DNA of 9,285 bases from Thermoplasmatales archaeon UBA582 (GCA_002502705.1 DAQB01000035.1:257-9541), one strand, 5' to 3'. Positions 1 to 5,912 are shown, counted from the stretch's first letter. A program made the numbers and translations. The notes: generated by a model from the letters alone, not told the origin.

Positions 1-109
1 TTCGGCTCCCAAACCAAACCATTCCCCAGACAGTTTCGCAGTATTACACAATCAATCTTACCACATACTATAAACCGGCGTCATCGGTCGTTAGACCTCA
101 CACCCTTCC

Positions 110-131
110 CCTTTAATATGTTATTAAAAGG
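110..131. repeat. AT-rich imperfect hairpin
   Basis: CCTTTAATA (110-118) pairs with TATTAAAAGG (122-131) around a 3-base loop, giving nine pairs with one bulged A. It lies in non-coding sequence and could be a transcription end signal, but no T-tract makes the direction clear. Confidence 0.3.
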
Positions 132-210
132 TGCATCAATTTTGTGCGTAGCGTGGGTATGAGATCGAATAATATAATCATTTTGGTAAAACACCACTTA
201 TTGCCAAACA

Positions 211-241
211 GCCCATATATCCCGGAATAAGGACATATGGC
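211..241. terminator. Imperfect hairpin downstream of the MBL-fold gene
   Basis: GCCCATATATCC (211-222) pairs with GGACATATGGC (231-241) apart from one bulge and one mismatch, around an 8-base loop. It begins 25 bases past the stop of the minus-strand gene ending at 266. It may help end that transcript or stabilise its 3' end. No strong U-run follows on the minus strand, so the terminator role is only suggested. Confidence 0.3.
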
Positions 242-265
242 TAAAATTGTCCGTCTTTAAAGAAA

Positions 266-877
266 CTATTTTAGTGCCTTTTCTAGCCCTTCGCGAAGGT
301 CCTCGCCATGACCGCTTAGCAGACCTTTAATTTTGGCAGATTTAACGATTTCCTCAATTGCTGCTTTCACTGAGGATGCCATTTTGCCTCCAGTATCGGG
401 CATTATTCCAGTTGGAAAAAAATTCAGTTCATTTCCAGAGGTCCATGCAGAGTCACCAACGAGAAGAAAAGAGTTTACCTGTATCCCCATCTCAGCAAAA
501 TTTGATTTGGAGCCGACGGATGCCTTAATAAGGTGAGCTTTCAGACCCATTGGGAGCCTGGTTTTTGGACCATATTTTTTAGCATTCGCATATCCTTTAT
601 TGCTGGATAATTCCATGCTGCCAAGATCTGGAATGTGAAGTGGAACCTTCAGAATCCTCGCAGCATGAAGACTTCCCCTCTTGTGGTGATAACTGGTCAT
701 GAAAACAGCCTCCGGCTTTCCAAGTATCCGTACTAGATCGAACAGTTTCTCAGTCGCTGGCGGATCGAAAAGAGCTACTTTTCCATCTTTCATGTACAGA
801 TGCCCAACGATAGCTTCTCCGAATTCCGGGTCTGTTATTGACCATCTGAATATTTCCTTAGTCACGGGTTCAAACAT
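266..877 (-). CDS. Degenerate metallo-beta-lactamase-fold protein (DUF4336-like)
   Basis: This is a 203-residue soluble protein with the layout of the metallo-beta-lactamase (MBL) superfamily. It has an early strand ending in Asp (ALFDPP, D38), a motif-2 region TSYHHKRG at 61-68, a strand ending in Asp (LLVGDSAW, D142) and a late SGHGED (H190), like the PGHG motif of MBL enzymes. The motif-2 metal ligands are altered: where the family has H-x-H-x-D-H, this protein has S62, H64, K66 and R67. A canonical two-metal site is therefore unlikely. It may bind one metal, act by other chemistry or be non-catalytic. The product and substrate are unknown; DUF4336-type proteins have a similar reduced MBL fold. 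The ATG start is supported by an AT-rich TATA-like element centred near 904, about 27 bases upstream. The gene is divergent from the gene at 1117 and looks monocistronic. Confidence 0.7.
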   Translation of the reverse strand: MFEPVTKEIFRWSITDPEFGEAIVGHLYMKDGKVALFDPPATEKLFDLVRILGKPEAVFMTSYHHKRGSLHAARILKVPLHIPDLGSMELSSNKGYANAKKYGPKTRLPMGLKAHLIKASVGSKSNFAEMGIQVNSFLLVGDSAWTSGNELNFFPTGIMPDTGGKMASSVKAAIEEIVKSAKIKGLLSGHGEDLREGLEKALK

Positions 878-896
878 ATCTTGAAATAGGCTGTTT

Positions 897-910
897 ATTA
901 TTATAATTTA
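897..910 (-). promoter_or_regulatory. TATA-like box of the MBL-fold gene
   Basis: On the minus strand this reads as an A/T-only stretch (AAATTATAATAATA), centred about 27 bases upstream of the ATG at 877. That spacing fits an archaeal promoter giving a leaderless transcript. No Shine-Dalgarno sequence precedes the start. Confidence 0.45.
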
Positions 911-1086
911 TGTCAAGTCTCTTTAATAATTCCTATAATCTATTAACAAACTACTTCAAACTGATCAGAAAGTTATTCGTTTCTTTTCGAAAGGCAATTC
1001 AACTATCGCTGTCTAGTTCTGGTCGACTAATTTAATAGGGATTATACCAGATTTCAACGTACATCCCGTTCAAAAAAAAAAGAAAT

Positions 1087-1095
1087 CAATTAATA
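1087..1095 (+). promoter_or_regulatory. Possible TATA box of the 160-residue protein gene
   Basis: CAATTAATA is centred about 26 bases before the ATG at 1117, just after a run of ten A (1072-1081). There is no ribosome binding site in front of the start, so a leaderless message is likely. The match to the archaeal TATA consensus is weak. Confidence 0.3.
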
Positions 1096-1116
1096 GTCGC
1101 ATTACAATACAACAAT

Positions 1117-1599
1117 ATGGTTGTAAGCGCAAAGTTTCCAACGTTTGAATGTATCATTTCAAACACAAATGAGGAATATGATGCCGAGATTGAGATGTTT
1201 TTTCTCAAGAAAGGAGAGTTGACGGCTGACCTTAAGCATCTTGAAATGAAAGATGCTGAATTCGCGTCTAACTATCACAAAATGATGCTTTATCTAAGAG
1301 ATCTTGGTACGTCAATTGTAGAGTTAAAAGATGGGCCTTCTTACCAGGATATAGTTGATCTCTGCATGGGACCCGAGATTGAAGATAACGTTACAGATCA
1401 GGTTATCAAATCAAAAAACGAAACGGTCCCCCTCCTGTCAAAGGCGAGCCTGCTGGTTCGAGAGATAATGTTCTGGTATGTCAGAATTTCGAAAGACAAA
1501 AAATTCTCCAAGGCATTCAATCCCGAAAGGTTTCAGGGTCTACCGTTTGTAAGACTGGCACTCACATACAGGCTTGTAGCACTTGCTGGTCGAGAGTAA
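1117..1599 (+). CDS. Hypothetical protein, 160 residues
   Basis: I do not recognise this protein. It has no signal peptide, no membrane segment and no metal-binding Cys cluster. The first third is acidic and strand-like (residues 1-45, with EYDAEIEMFFLKKGELTADL). A mixed middle follows, and the last 55 residues look helical and basic (LLVREIMFWYVRISKDKKF, then AFNPERFQGLPFVRLALTYRL). Two Cys (13 and 83) are far apart and not in a motif. Codon use and uninterrupted length look like a real gene, and it has its own upstream spacer. It ends 47 bases before the convergent transporter gene, so it is probably transcribed alone. A regulatory or nucleic-acid-associated role is possible from the basic helical C-terminus, but that is guesswork. 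Confidence 0.65.
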   Translation: MVVSAKFPTFECIISNTNEEYDAEIEMFFLKKGELTADLKHLEMKDAEFASNYHKMMLYLRDLGTSIVELKDGPSYQDIVDLCMGPEIEDNVTDQVIKSKNETVPLLSKASLLVREIMFWYVRISKDKKFSKAFNPERFQGLPFVRLALTYRLVALAGRE

Positions 1600-1646
1600 A
1601 ATTACTGTCTTTATGATGTGACAGCGCTCTGTCTGAATTTTTCAAC

Positions 1647-2618
1647 TTACTTATTCTCATTGCTGCCAGCTTCAAACTCGCTCGTATAACCAAGACTTAC
1701 TGCGTTTTTGATGGATCTTGAATACCCCAGGAAACCTATTATAACAACAGCGAAGATAACTATGAAAAATCCTATTCCAAGGTTATCCAGGTTGTGAACA
1801 TGGATCCCGGTCGTAATACCATAATCAAGGAGCTGCGGGAAGATTAAGATTGCAGAGCCAGCCACTATGAATGCCAGACCTCCATACGTGAGGACATATC
1901 TGCTGATGCTCTTTGCTACGAATGCAATCCCGTTCTTTGTCAGCTTTTTGCTGCGCGTTAACCATGTACCAAATCCAGCACCAAATGCAATTTGCATTGT
2001 CATGGTTCCCAGCCCGAACAGCAACCCAGGAACAAAACCAAAGTACGGGGAGGGCATCGATGGCGCAAGTACTGTGTATATTATGAGTGCAAAAGCTCCA
2101 AAACCAAATCCTGCTATCAGCCCATGAACAAACGCAAGTTTCAGCGGGATCGGTTTCATATCACTTCCATTAAATACAGGATTTGCGACATGTTCCAGTT
2201 CCTCCTCCTCCTTTTCCGGGTTCCCCTTATGCAAACCGACAACTTTACCGAGGGAATGTTCAAGATAATGCCAGTGAAGATATTTTCCTCTTGATACTAT
2301 GTAAAGACCGGCAGCCGCCATGGCAATACCAACAATGATATACGTAATACCAAAAGCCAGTGCAGTCATGAAAAGCCCAGCAAGTGCAAAAAACGCAACT
2401 TCTGAAAGAACTGCTCGTTGAAGCGTAAAGCCGCTGGAAAATATTAATCCAGCTTTCATACCTTTCCTTGTGCTATAACTTCCGACTGAATATGAAAATG
2501 TGATCGGCCATGTGTGCTCATCAGGTGTTATGCCATGAACAATACCGAGAAGGTAAGAGATTATTAGCGCAGATATCAGATCCACATTCTGTGGATTCCA
2601 GAGATTAACTGTTACCAC
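1647..2618 (-). CDS. NicO/UreH-like divalent metal transporter, membrane protein
   Basis: This 323-residue membrane protein has about seven or eight hydrophobic segments (near 14-30, 70-108, 160-185, 193-220, 244-262 and 282-299). Residues 28-35 read HGITPDEH, a variant of the H-x4-D-H signature of nickel/cobalt permeases (NiCoT/RcnA) with one extra residue (E34). The second half has FVHGLIAGFGFG at 163-174, recalling the second helix motif of UreH/NicO proteins. A His-bearing loop (H115, H117, H121, H130, H143) and an HVH pair (273-275) add possible metal ligands, as in RcnA-type proteins. It therefore probably moves Ni, Co, Mn or Fe across the membrane; neither metal nor direction can be read from sequence. 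I chose the GTG start at 2618: GGTGAT lies four bases upstream, and the nearby ATG at 2623 opens a frame that stops after three codons. It starts four bases after the DtxR-type regulator ends, so the two form an operon. Confidence 0.75.
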   Translation of the reverse strand: MVTVNLWNPQNVDLISALIISYLLGIVHGITPDEHTWPITFSYSVGSYSTRKGMKAGLIFSSGFTLQRAVLSEVAFFALAGLFMTALAFGITYIIVGIAMAAAGLYIVSRGKYLHWHYLEHSLGKVVGLHKGNPEKEEEELEHVANPVFNGSDMKPIPLKLAFVHGLIAGFGFGAFALIIYTVLAPSMPSPYFGFVPGLLFGLGTMTMQIAFGAGFGTWLTRSKKLTKNGIAFVAKSISRYVLTYGGLAFIVAGSAILIFPQLLDYGITTGIHVHNLDNLGIGFFIVIFAVVIIGFLGYSRSIKNAVSLGYTSEFEAGSNENK

Positions 2619-2622
2619 AGCA

Positions 2623-3024
2623 TCACCCGTACTTTATGGGATATCCGTGAGGGCACTTTTCAGGTTTTCCTATCAGTTTGGATATCTTTTCAGCCGCGTC
2701 GGTCTGGACAAGATAGTCAAAACTGCTTACCGCGCTGCAAGCCTCCTGAATATCAACACCGCTTTCAACAAACAATGTCTCCAGTATCCTGTGAGACCTT
2801 ACAAGTGAGTCGCATTTCTTTTTTCCAATATCGGTGAGTCTAATCATGCCTTTTTCCCTGATAATGAGGCCCTTAAGTTCAAGTCTTCTGAGTATCTCTA
2901 TCACGGTAGGCGGCTTAAGATGAACCTTTTTGGCTATTTCTGACAACCTTGCAGGAAATGGCGAAGAAGTGTGTGTATTGACTGCGAACATCATATCACG
3001 TTCACGTTTAGTAAGTTCAATCAT
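2623..3024 (-). CDS. DtxR/MntR-family metal-dependent transcriptional regulator
   Basis: This 133-residue regulator has a winged-helix DNA-binding domain (about 1-70; recognition helix near PPTVIEILRRLELKGLI, 38-54) and a dimerisation/metal domain ending in the family's C-terminal CPHGYPI (124-130). Family members sense Fe or Mn and repress or activate metal-transport genes. The ligand pattern is unusual. H78 and E82 match the ancillary-site residues of DtxR (H79, E83), and C96 follows EAC as C102 does. The E-H pair that should come three residues later is absent (V99, S100); D103 may substitute. There is no SH3-like third domain, so it resembles MntR/IdeR-type two-domain forms. It is the first gene of an operon with a NicO-like transporter four bases downstream, which makes metal-responsive control of that transporter, and of itself, likely. 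The ATG start is about 32 bases from the centre of a TATA box. Confidence 0.85.
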   Translation of the reverse strand: MIELTKRERDMMFAVNTHTSSPFPARLSEIAKKVHLKPPTVIEILRRLELKGLIIREKGMIRLTDIGKKKCDSLVRSHRILETLFVESGVDIQEACSAVSSFDYLVQTDAAEKISKLIGKPEKCPHGYPIKYG

Positions 3025-3033
3025 ATTAACTAT

Positions 3034-3050
3034 ATTAGTATTACACTAAT
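3034..3050 (-). promoter_or_regulatory. Palindromic operator candidate for the metal regulator
   Basis: ATTAGT-ATTAC-ACTAAT is a 6+5+6 inverted repeat. Symmetry continues outward to about 3026-3058 with only a few mismatched pairs. It lies between the TATA box and the start of the regulator gene, where a bound repressor would block transcription. The TTAGT/ACTAA half-sites resemble the TTAG...CTAA arms of DtxR/IdeR operators. A related CTAATTAG lies just upstream at 3065-3072. Confidence 0.6.
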
Positions 3051-3062
3051 TTATTTAAATAT
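3051..3062 (-). promoter_or_regulatory. TATA box of the metal-regulator operon
   Basis: On the minus strand this reads ATATTTAAATAA, centred about 32 bases upstream of the ATG at 3024. It is a good archaeal TATA box and implies a very short or absent leader. The palindrome at 3034-3050 sits directly downstream of it. Confidence 0.6.
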
Positions 3063-3203
3063 TACTAATTAGCCAGGCCGTCAGATGAAATACCTGGTGA
3101 AATTGAGCATCGTTTTTTGAGCCTTAAAAACAGAATCTTATTTGTGATAGAGTCGATCCTTAGACAAGAACTCATTCCCTCCAGCAATCATCTGGACTGA
3201 AGG

Positions 3204-3210
3204 TTTATAT
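3204..3210 (+). promoter_or_regulatory. TATA box of the DUF99 gene
   Basis: TTTATAT is centred about 28 bases before the ATG at 3235. No Shine-Dalgarno sequence precedes the start, so a leaderless message is likely. Confidence 0.6.
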
Positions 3211-3234
3211 GTCCACGAATATGTATAATTCACG

Positions 3235-3813
3235 ATGAAAACTAAATACAGGATTCTTGGTATTGATGATTCGCCATTCTCCAGGGATGAGGAGTATTCT
3301 CTGCTTATAGGTGTTGTCATGAGGGCTGATTTTTATGTTGACGGTTTCATCAGCTCAAGAATACAAATCGATGGATCAGATGCGGAGGATAAAATTGTGG
3401 ATATGCTATCATCAAGGCTTGCATCGGGTTGTTCAGTCATAATGACAAGCGGCATTACATTTGGTGGTTTCAACATGATTGATTCACAGAGGCTTTCAGA
3501 CAAAACCGGCAAGCCCTTTTTAAGTTTTACAGACAGGGATCCGGACATCGAAGGAATGCGTGCTGCAATCTTAAAATACTTTCCAGGCTCGGAGAGGTTA
3601 AGAATTCTTGAATCATCAAAAGCCGAAGCGGTGAAGTTGAAAAATGGTTCAACCTGCTACGTAAACAGGTCTAAGATCACGATTCAGGATGCCAGATCGA
3701 TAATAAATAAAACAATAAGAGAGGGACACATCCCTGAGCCTCTCAGAATGGCCCATCTGATTGGTAGGCTAATAAAATATGGCTATTCAGGAAAATTTAT
3801 TCCTGATACATAA
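3235..3813 (+). CDS. DUF99 (UPF0215) family protein
   Basis: This 192-residue soluble protein has the conserved features of the archaeal DUF99/UPF0215 family: GIDDSPF near the start (D11, D12), a hydrophobic strand then SGITFGGFN (72-80), a TGKPFLSF strand (91-98) with DRDPD following, and the closing EPLRMAHLIGRLI (168-180). The length fits the family. Its biochemical role is not established; the family has been related to the endonuclease V-like RNase H fold, and the early Asp pair would fit an acidic active site, but this is inference. The start is supported by the well-placed TATA box. The gene diverges from the metal-regulator operon across 210 bases. Its last 17 bases overlap the convergent NifX-like gene tail to tail. 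Confidence 0.85.
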   Translation: MKTKYRILGIDDSPFSRDEEYSLLIGVVMRADFYVDGFISSRIQIDGSDAEDKIVDMLSSRLASGCSVIMTSGITFGGFNMIDSQRLSDKTGKPFLSFTDRDPDIEGMRAAILKYFPGSERLRILESSKAEAVKLKNGSTCYVNRSKITIQDARSIINKTIREGHIPEPLRMAHLIGRLIKYGYSGKFIPDT

Positions 3814-4147
3814 GCGGCTCAAGTTCAGGAACCGCTTTCTGTGTTATTTTTGGAAGATTTTTCATAACCTCGTCGAATTTCTCTTCTTCAACCGGTATGT
3901 ATTTCATCCTGCCCTTGGACATGAAGTATGAACCAGGGCAAAGAGTCCCCTCTTTTACTATTATGGCATCCGGGGAGAGCGAAAGTATTCCTGCCATAGC
4001 TCTTTCTTTACCGCCATGCATAGCGCCAAAGCCAGGGTTCTCATATTCCTTGATCTCTTTCGTCGAATCGTCGATCAGCATTATCGAACTTCCAAATTCC
4101 AGTGGAGTTATGTAGTTTTCCTCATCAACAACTGCTACTACTTTCAT
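3797..4147 (-). CDS. NifX/NifB-domain-like small protein (dinitrogenase Fe-Mo cofactor biosynthesis fold)
   Basis: The protein is 116 residues when started at the ATG at 4147. The open frame extends 30 codons further, to 4237, but I reject that start: it would overlap the end of purM, the extra residues do not look like this fold, and a TATA box sits 27 bases before 4147. The start MKVVAVVD, then ITPLEFGSS (13-21), ENPGFGAMHGG (36-46) and DAIIVKEGTLCPGSYF (60-75), follow the NifX-like RNase H-type fold (start strand, P-x-F-G, E-N-P-G, helix, strand-G). C70 could be a cluster or metal ligand. Archaeal members of this family usually occur outside nitrogen fixation and their role is unclear, perhaps Fe-S or metal-cofactor handling. 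The C-terminal 25 residues are a charged helix beyond the core. Confidence 0.65.
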   Translation of the reverse strand: MKVVAVVDEENYITPLEFGSSIMLIDDSTKEIKEYENPGFGAMHGGKERAMAGILSLSPDAIIVKEGTLCPGSYFMSKGRMKYIPVEEEKFDEVMKNLPKITQKAVPELEPLMYQE

Positions 4148-4170
4148 ATTAGGATTAAGAGCATTTAAAG

Positions 4171-4178
4171 ATATAAAT
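4171..4178 (-). promoter_or_regulatory. TATA box fixing the start of the NifX-like gene
   Basis: The minus strand reads ATTTATAT here, centred about 27 bases upstream of the ATG at 4147. It lies in the gap between purM and this gene and implies independent, leaderless transcription. It is the main argument for the shorter protein. Confidence 0.6.
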
Positions 4179-4208
4179 ATGATCGGATTATCGCAGCGAC
4201 AATTTGAA

Positions 4209-5222
4209 TCAATAATAGCCCTTGAATGTAACTCCAAATTCTGGTAAATCTATGCCGCTTCCATTTTCCACGTGTCCAATTTCCCTAACAGGTACTTTTC
4301 CTTTAAGGGTCGAAAGCAGGTCTCTCTTGCTGTCCTCATCTGTTACCACGACAAATCCGGTTCCCATGTTGAACGTTTCATACATGAATGGATAATCGAA
4401 GTTACCTAGTTCCATTATTTTCTTGAACACATTCTGCGGTTCTACAGGGTTGTCTATGACATATCTCATATCCTTCACCCGGGATATGTTCCTGACACCA
4501 CCTCCGGTAATATTGACGAGGCCCTTGAGGTTTACAATATTGAGAAGATCAAGTATTTCCCGGACATAGATTCTGGTTGGTTCTAACAGAACTTCTGAAA
4601 CCCTTTTGCTATCACCTGGAAACTTATCATCAATGCCTATCTCATTTTTTGCCAGAACAGATCTAACAGTAGTGAAACCATTCGAGTGAATACCACTGCT
4701 CCCAAGTGAAAAAAGGAGATCTCCATCCTCTATCCTTTCTCCATTTACAATTTGCCCCTTCTGCACTATCCCAATTGATGTACCGGAAAGATCAATATGA
4801 GAAACCAGGTCAGGAACAATCGCGGTTTCTCCCCCAACCATGGTGAGGTTTGCCATCTGTGCACCAACATTAAGGCCAGTTCCAATTTGCCTTGCAACTT
4901 CTGTATCAACGGTCTTCAGCTGAATGTAATCGACCATTGCCAAAGGTTCTGAGCCGCTTGTGATAGCATCGTTCACGCACATCGCAATGCAATCTATTCC
5001 GATAGTGTCATACTTATTCGCCTCTTCAGCAATCATTGTTTTCGTACCAACATTATCGGTGTTAAAGGAAATTGCAAAAGTACCTAAGTCAACCAGCGAA
5101 GTAAAGCCACCGAAACTACCGATGGTTTTGAAGTCTCCCCTCTTGTACTTAAACTGTCTAATAAGAGTGCTAACGAATTCTCCCTGGGCTTTTCTGTCGA
5201 CAAACGAGCCGCCGGTTTTCAT
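4209..5222 (-). CDS. purM: Phosphoribosylformylglycinamidine cyclo-ligase
   Basis: PurM (AIR synthetase) closes the imidazole ring of 5-aminoimidazole ribonucleotide from FGAM and ATP, the fifth step of cytosolic purine synthesis. The 337 residues match the family length. Visible motifs are FNTDNVGTK (53-61), IDCIAMCVNDAI (76-87), MVGGETAIVPD (128-138), SSGIHSNGF (175-183), NITGGGVRN (237-245) and, near the C-terminus, FNMGTGFVVV. One small oddity is the ATP/metal-binding loop TD-N-VGTK, where most PurM proteins have Gly in place of N57. The ATG start is preceded by GAGGTG only two bases away and by an AT-rich TATA-like stretch at 5242-5257, so the leader is very short. No other purine gene is visible here, so the gene appears separated from the rest of the pathway. 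Confidence 0.95.
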   Translation of the reverse strand: MKTGGSFVDRKAQGEFVSTLIRQFKYKRGDFKTIGSFGGFTSLVDLGTFAISFNTDNVGTKTMIAEEANKYDTIGIDCIAMCVNDAITSGSEPLAMVDYIQLKTVDTEVARQIGTGLNVGAQMANLTMVGGETAIVPDLVSHIDLSGTSIGIVQKGQIVNGERIEDGDLLFSLGSSGIHSNGFTTVRSVLAKNEIGIDDKFPGDSKRVSEVLLEPTRIYVREILDLLNIVNLKGLVNITGGGVRNISRVKDMRYVIDNPVEPQNVFKKIMELGNFDYPFMYETFNMGTGFVVVTDEDSKRDLLSTLKGKVPVREIGHVENGSGIDLPEFGVTFKGYY

Positions 5223-5241
5223 GACACCTCATATTACGACG

Positions 5242-5257
5242 TTAAATAAAATTTTAT
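5242..5257 (-). promoter_or_regulatory. TATA-like region of purM
   Basis: The minus strand reads ATAAAATTTTATTTAA, ending 20 bases before the ATG. Two overlapping TATA frames are possible, placing the transcript start between about 5220 and 5226. Confidence 0.4.
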
Positions 5258-5382
5258 GAGTTTTCCCGTAAAAAGAATTTTTTTGCTGAATGACAATAAA
5301 ATGACAAAAGGGATCATCCAGAAACCTAAAATGAGTTTTTGAAAGAAGCATTTATTTACCTCTGATTCAATATAACACATAA

Positions 5383-5390
5383 TTTATATA
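5383..5390 (+). promoter_or_regulatory. TATA box of the zinc-ferredoxin gene
   Basis: TTTATATA is a near-consensus archaeal TATA box. A start about 27 bases downstream would lie near 5411-5414, leaving a leader of roughly ten bases that carries the Shine-Dalgarno sequence. Confidence 0.6.
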
Positions 5391-5411
5391 CTGATCAAAT
5401 AATTTCGAAAA

Positions 5412-5418
5412 AGGTGAT
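5412..5418 (+). promoter_or_regulatory. Shine-Dalgarno sequence selecting a TTG start
   Basis: AGGTGAT matches the archaeal 16S rRNA tail and lies three bases before TTG at 5422. It decides the start, since no ATG is available in frame nearby. Most other genes in the window lack such a site. Confidence 0.65.
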
Positions 5419-5421
5419 ACA

Positions 5422-5853
5422 TTGGTCAAAGTAGAGACACTTGATTACAAACCAAAGCCTATTGATGAGAACTTTCAGGAAGATAAAGAAAAATATCCAG
5501 TTACAGGTAAACATCATGACCATGAAGTGAGGGCAGAGGGCGTAGCTAGAATGGATGCAGAAGGCAAACCAAATCCCACGAAACTCGGAATACATGGAAC
5601 AAAGGTTGCAGTTGACTGGGAAGCATGTATTGCTGACGGAGCCTGCATGGATGTCTGCCCGGTAAGTCTATTCGAGTGGGAGCTTAACCAGGGACAGAGT
5701 GGAACTGGTAATGACAAGAAGATTGACAAGGACAAGGATCTTTACGCGAAATACAGAACGGACAAGTGCGACCCAGTAAGGGAAAGCGAATGTATCTTCT
5801 GTATGGCCTGCGAGAGCGTTTGCCCTACACGCGCAATTAAGATAACACCTTAA
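5422..5853 (+). CDS. zfx: Zinc-containing 7Fe ferredoxin
   Basis: This 143-residue cytosolic electron carrier is characteristic of Sulfolobus and Thermoplasma relatives, where it accepts electrons from 2-oxoacid:ferredoxin oxidoreductases. An N-terminal extension bears the zinc ligands: H31 and H34 (KHHDHE) and H58 (GIHGT), with the fourth ligand D117 (CDPV), matching H16, H19, H34 and D76 of the Sulfolobus protein. The core has C69 and C75 (CIADGAC), C79, and a C-terminal CIFCMACESVC (C124, C127, C130, C134). D72 replaces one Cys of the first cluster, giving one [3Fe-4S] and one [4Fe-4S] cluster. A charged Lys/Asp-rich insert (90-115) separates the clusters, and an extra Cys, C116, lies beside the zinc ligand D117. 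The start is TTG behind a strong AGGTGAT. The gene stands alone, divergent from purM, with a hairpin downstream. Confidence 0.95.
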   Translation: MVKVETLDYKPKPIDENFQEDKEKYPVTGKHHDHEVRAEGVARMDAEGKPNPTKLGIHGTKVAVDWEACIADGACMDVCPVSLFEWELNQGQSGTGNDKKIDKDKDLYAKYRTDKCDPVRESECIFCMACESVCPTRAIKITP

Positions 5854-5860
5854 GTATTTT

Positions 5861-5877
5861 TGCGGGTCTTCCCCGCA
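5861..5877 (+). terminator. Hairpin after the zinc-ferredoxin gene
   Basis: TGCGGG (5861-5866) and CCCGCA (5872-5877) form a perfect 6-bp GC-rich stem around the loop TCTTC, seven bases past the stop codon. T-rich patches flank it (5856-5861 and 5885-5888). A transcript end or 3' stabiliser for a probably highly expressed gene is likely. Confidence 0.55.
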
Positions 5878-5912
5878 TGAATCCTTTTAATCTTCACTAT
5901 CGCTCCGCTTAG

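Larger units (their letters stand above)
1..265. other. Left-edge region with no confident gene
   Basis: I can assign no gene here. Plus-strand frame 1 is open from the window edge to a TGA at 160-162 (53 codons), and its middle (residues about 23-36) reads roughly like the R-x-H-R-S-L-x-L-T-P tail seen in some transposases. That is far too little to call, and frame 3 is also open to 112-114. Two imperfect hairpins lie at 110-131 and 211-241. No tRNA T-arm consensus was found. The 3' end of a gene beginning outside the window, or a decayed mobile-element remnant, is possible but unproven. Confidence 0.3.

Noticed and set aside
1..40. Possible tRNA 3' fragment at the left edge (TTCGGCTCCC)
   Set aside because: The T-loop consensus TTCRA is not met (TTCGG), and no acceptor or anticodon arm can be built in the window.
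1867..2294. Two plus-strand open frames of 86 and 100 codons inside the transporter region
   Set aside because: They are antisense to a clear membrane protein gene and read as low-complexity shadow translations.
2621..2623. ATG just upstream of the transporter GTG start
   Set aside because: It is out of frame with the transporter and reaches a stop after three codons.
3073..3131. Short inverted repeats (CCAGG...CCTGG and GTTTTT...AAAAAC) in the divergent spacer
   Set aside because: Stems of five or six pairs with long loops are expected by chance in such AT-rich sequence, and no gene ends there to need a terminator.
3138..3320. 60-codon minus-strand open frame
   Set aside because: It overlaps the DUF99 gene and its TATA box on the other strand, and its protein has no recognisable features.
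4148..4237. 30-codon N-terminal extension of the NifX-like protein
   Set aside because: It overlaps purM, does not fit the fold, and contains the TATA box of the shorter gene.
4960..5259. 99-codon plus-strand open frame antisense to purM
   Set aside because: purM motifs cover the other strand throughout; the shadow protein has no family pattern.
5395..5735. Minus-strand open frames of 66 and 73 codons opposite the ferredoxin
   Set aside because: The zinc-ferredoxin ligands in the plus frame are unmistakable, so these are shadows.
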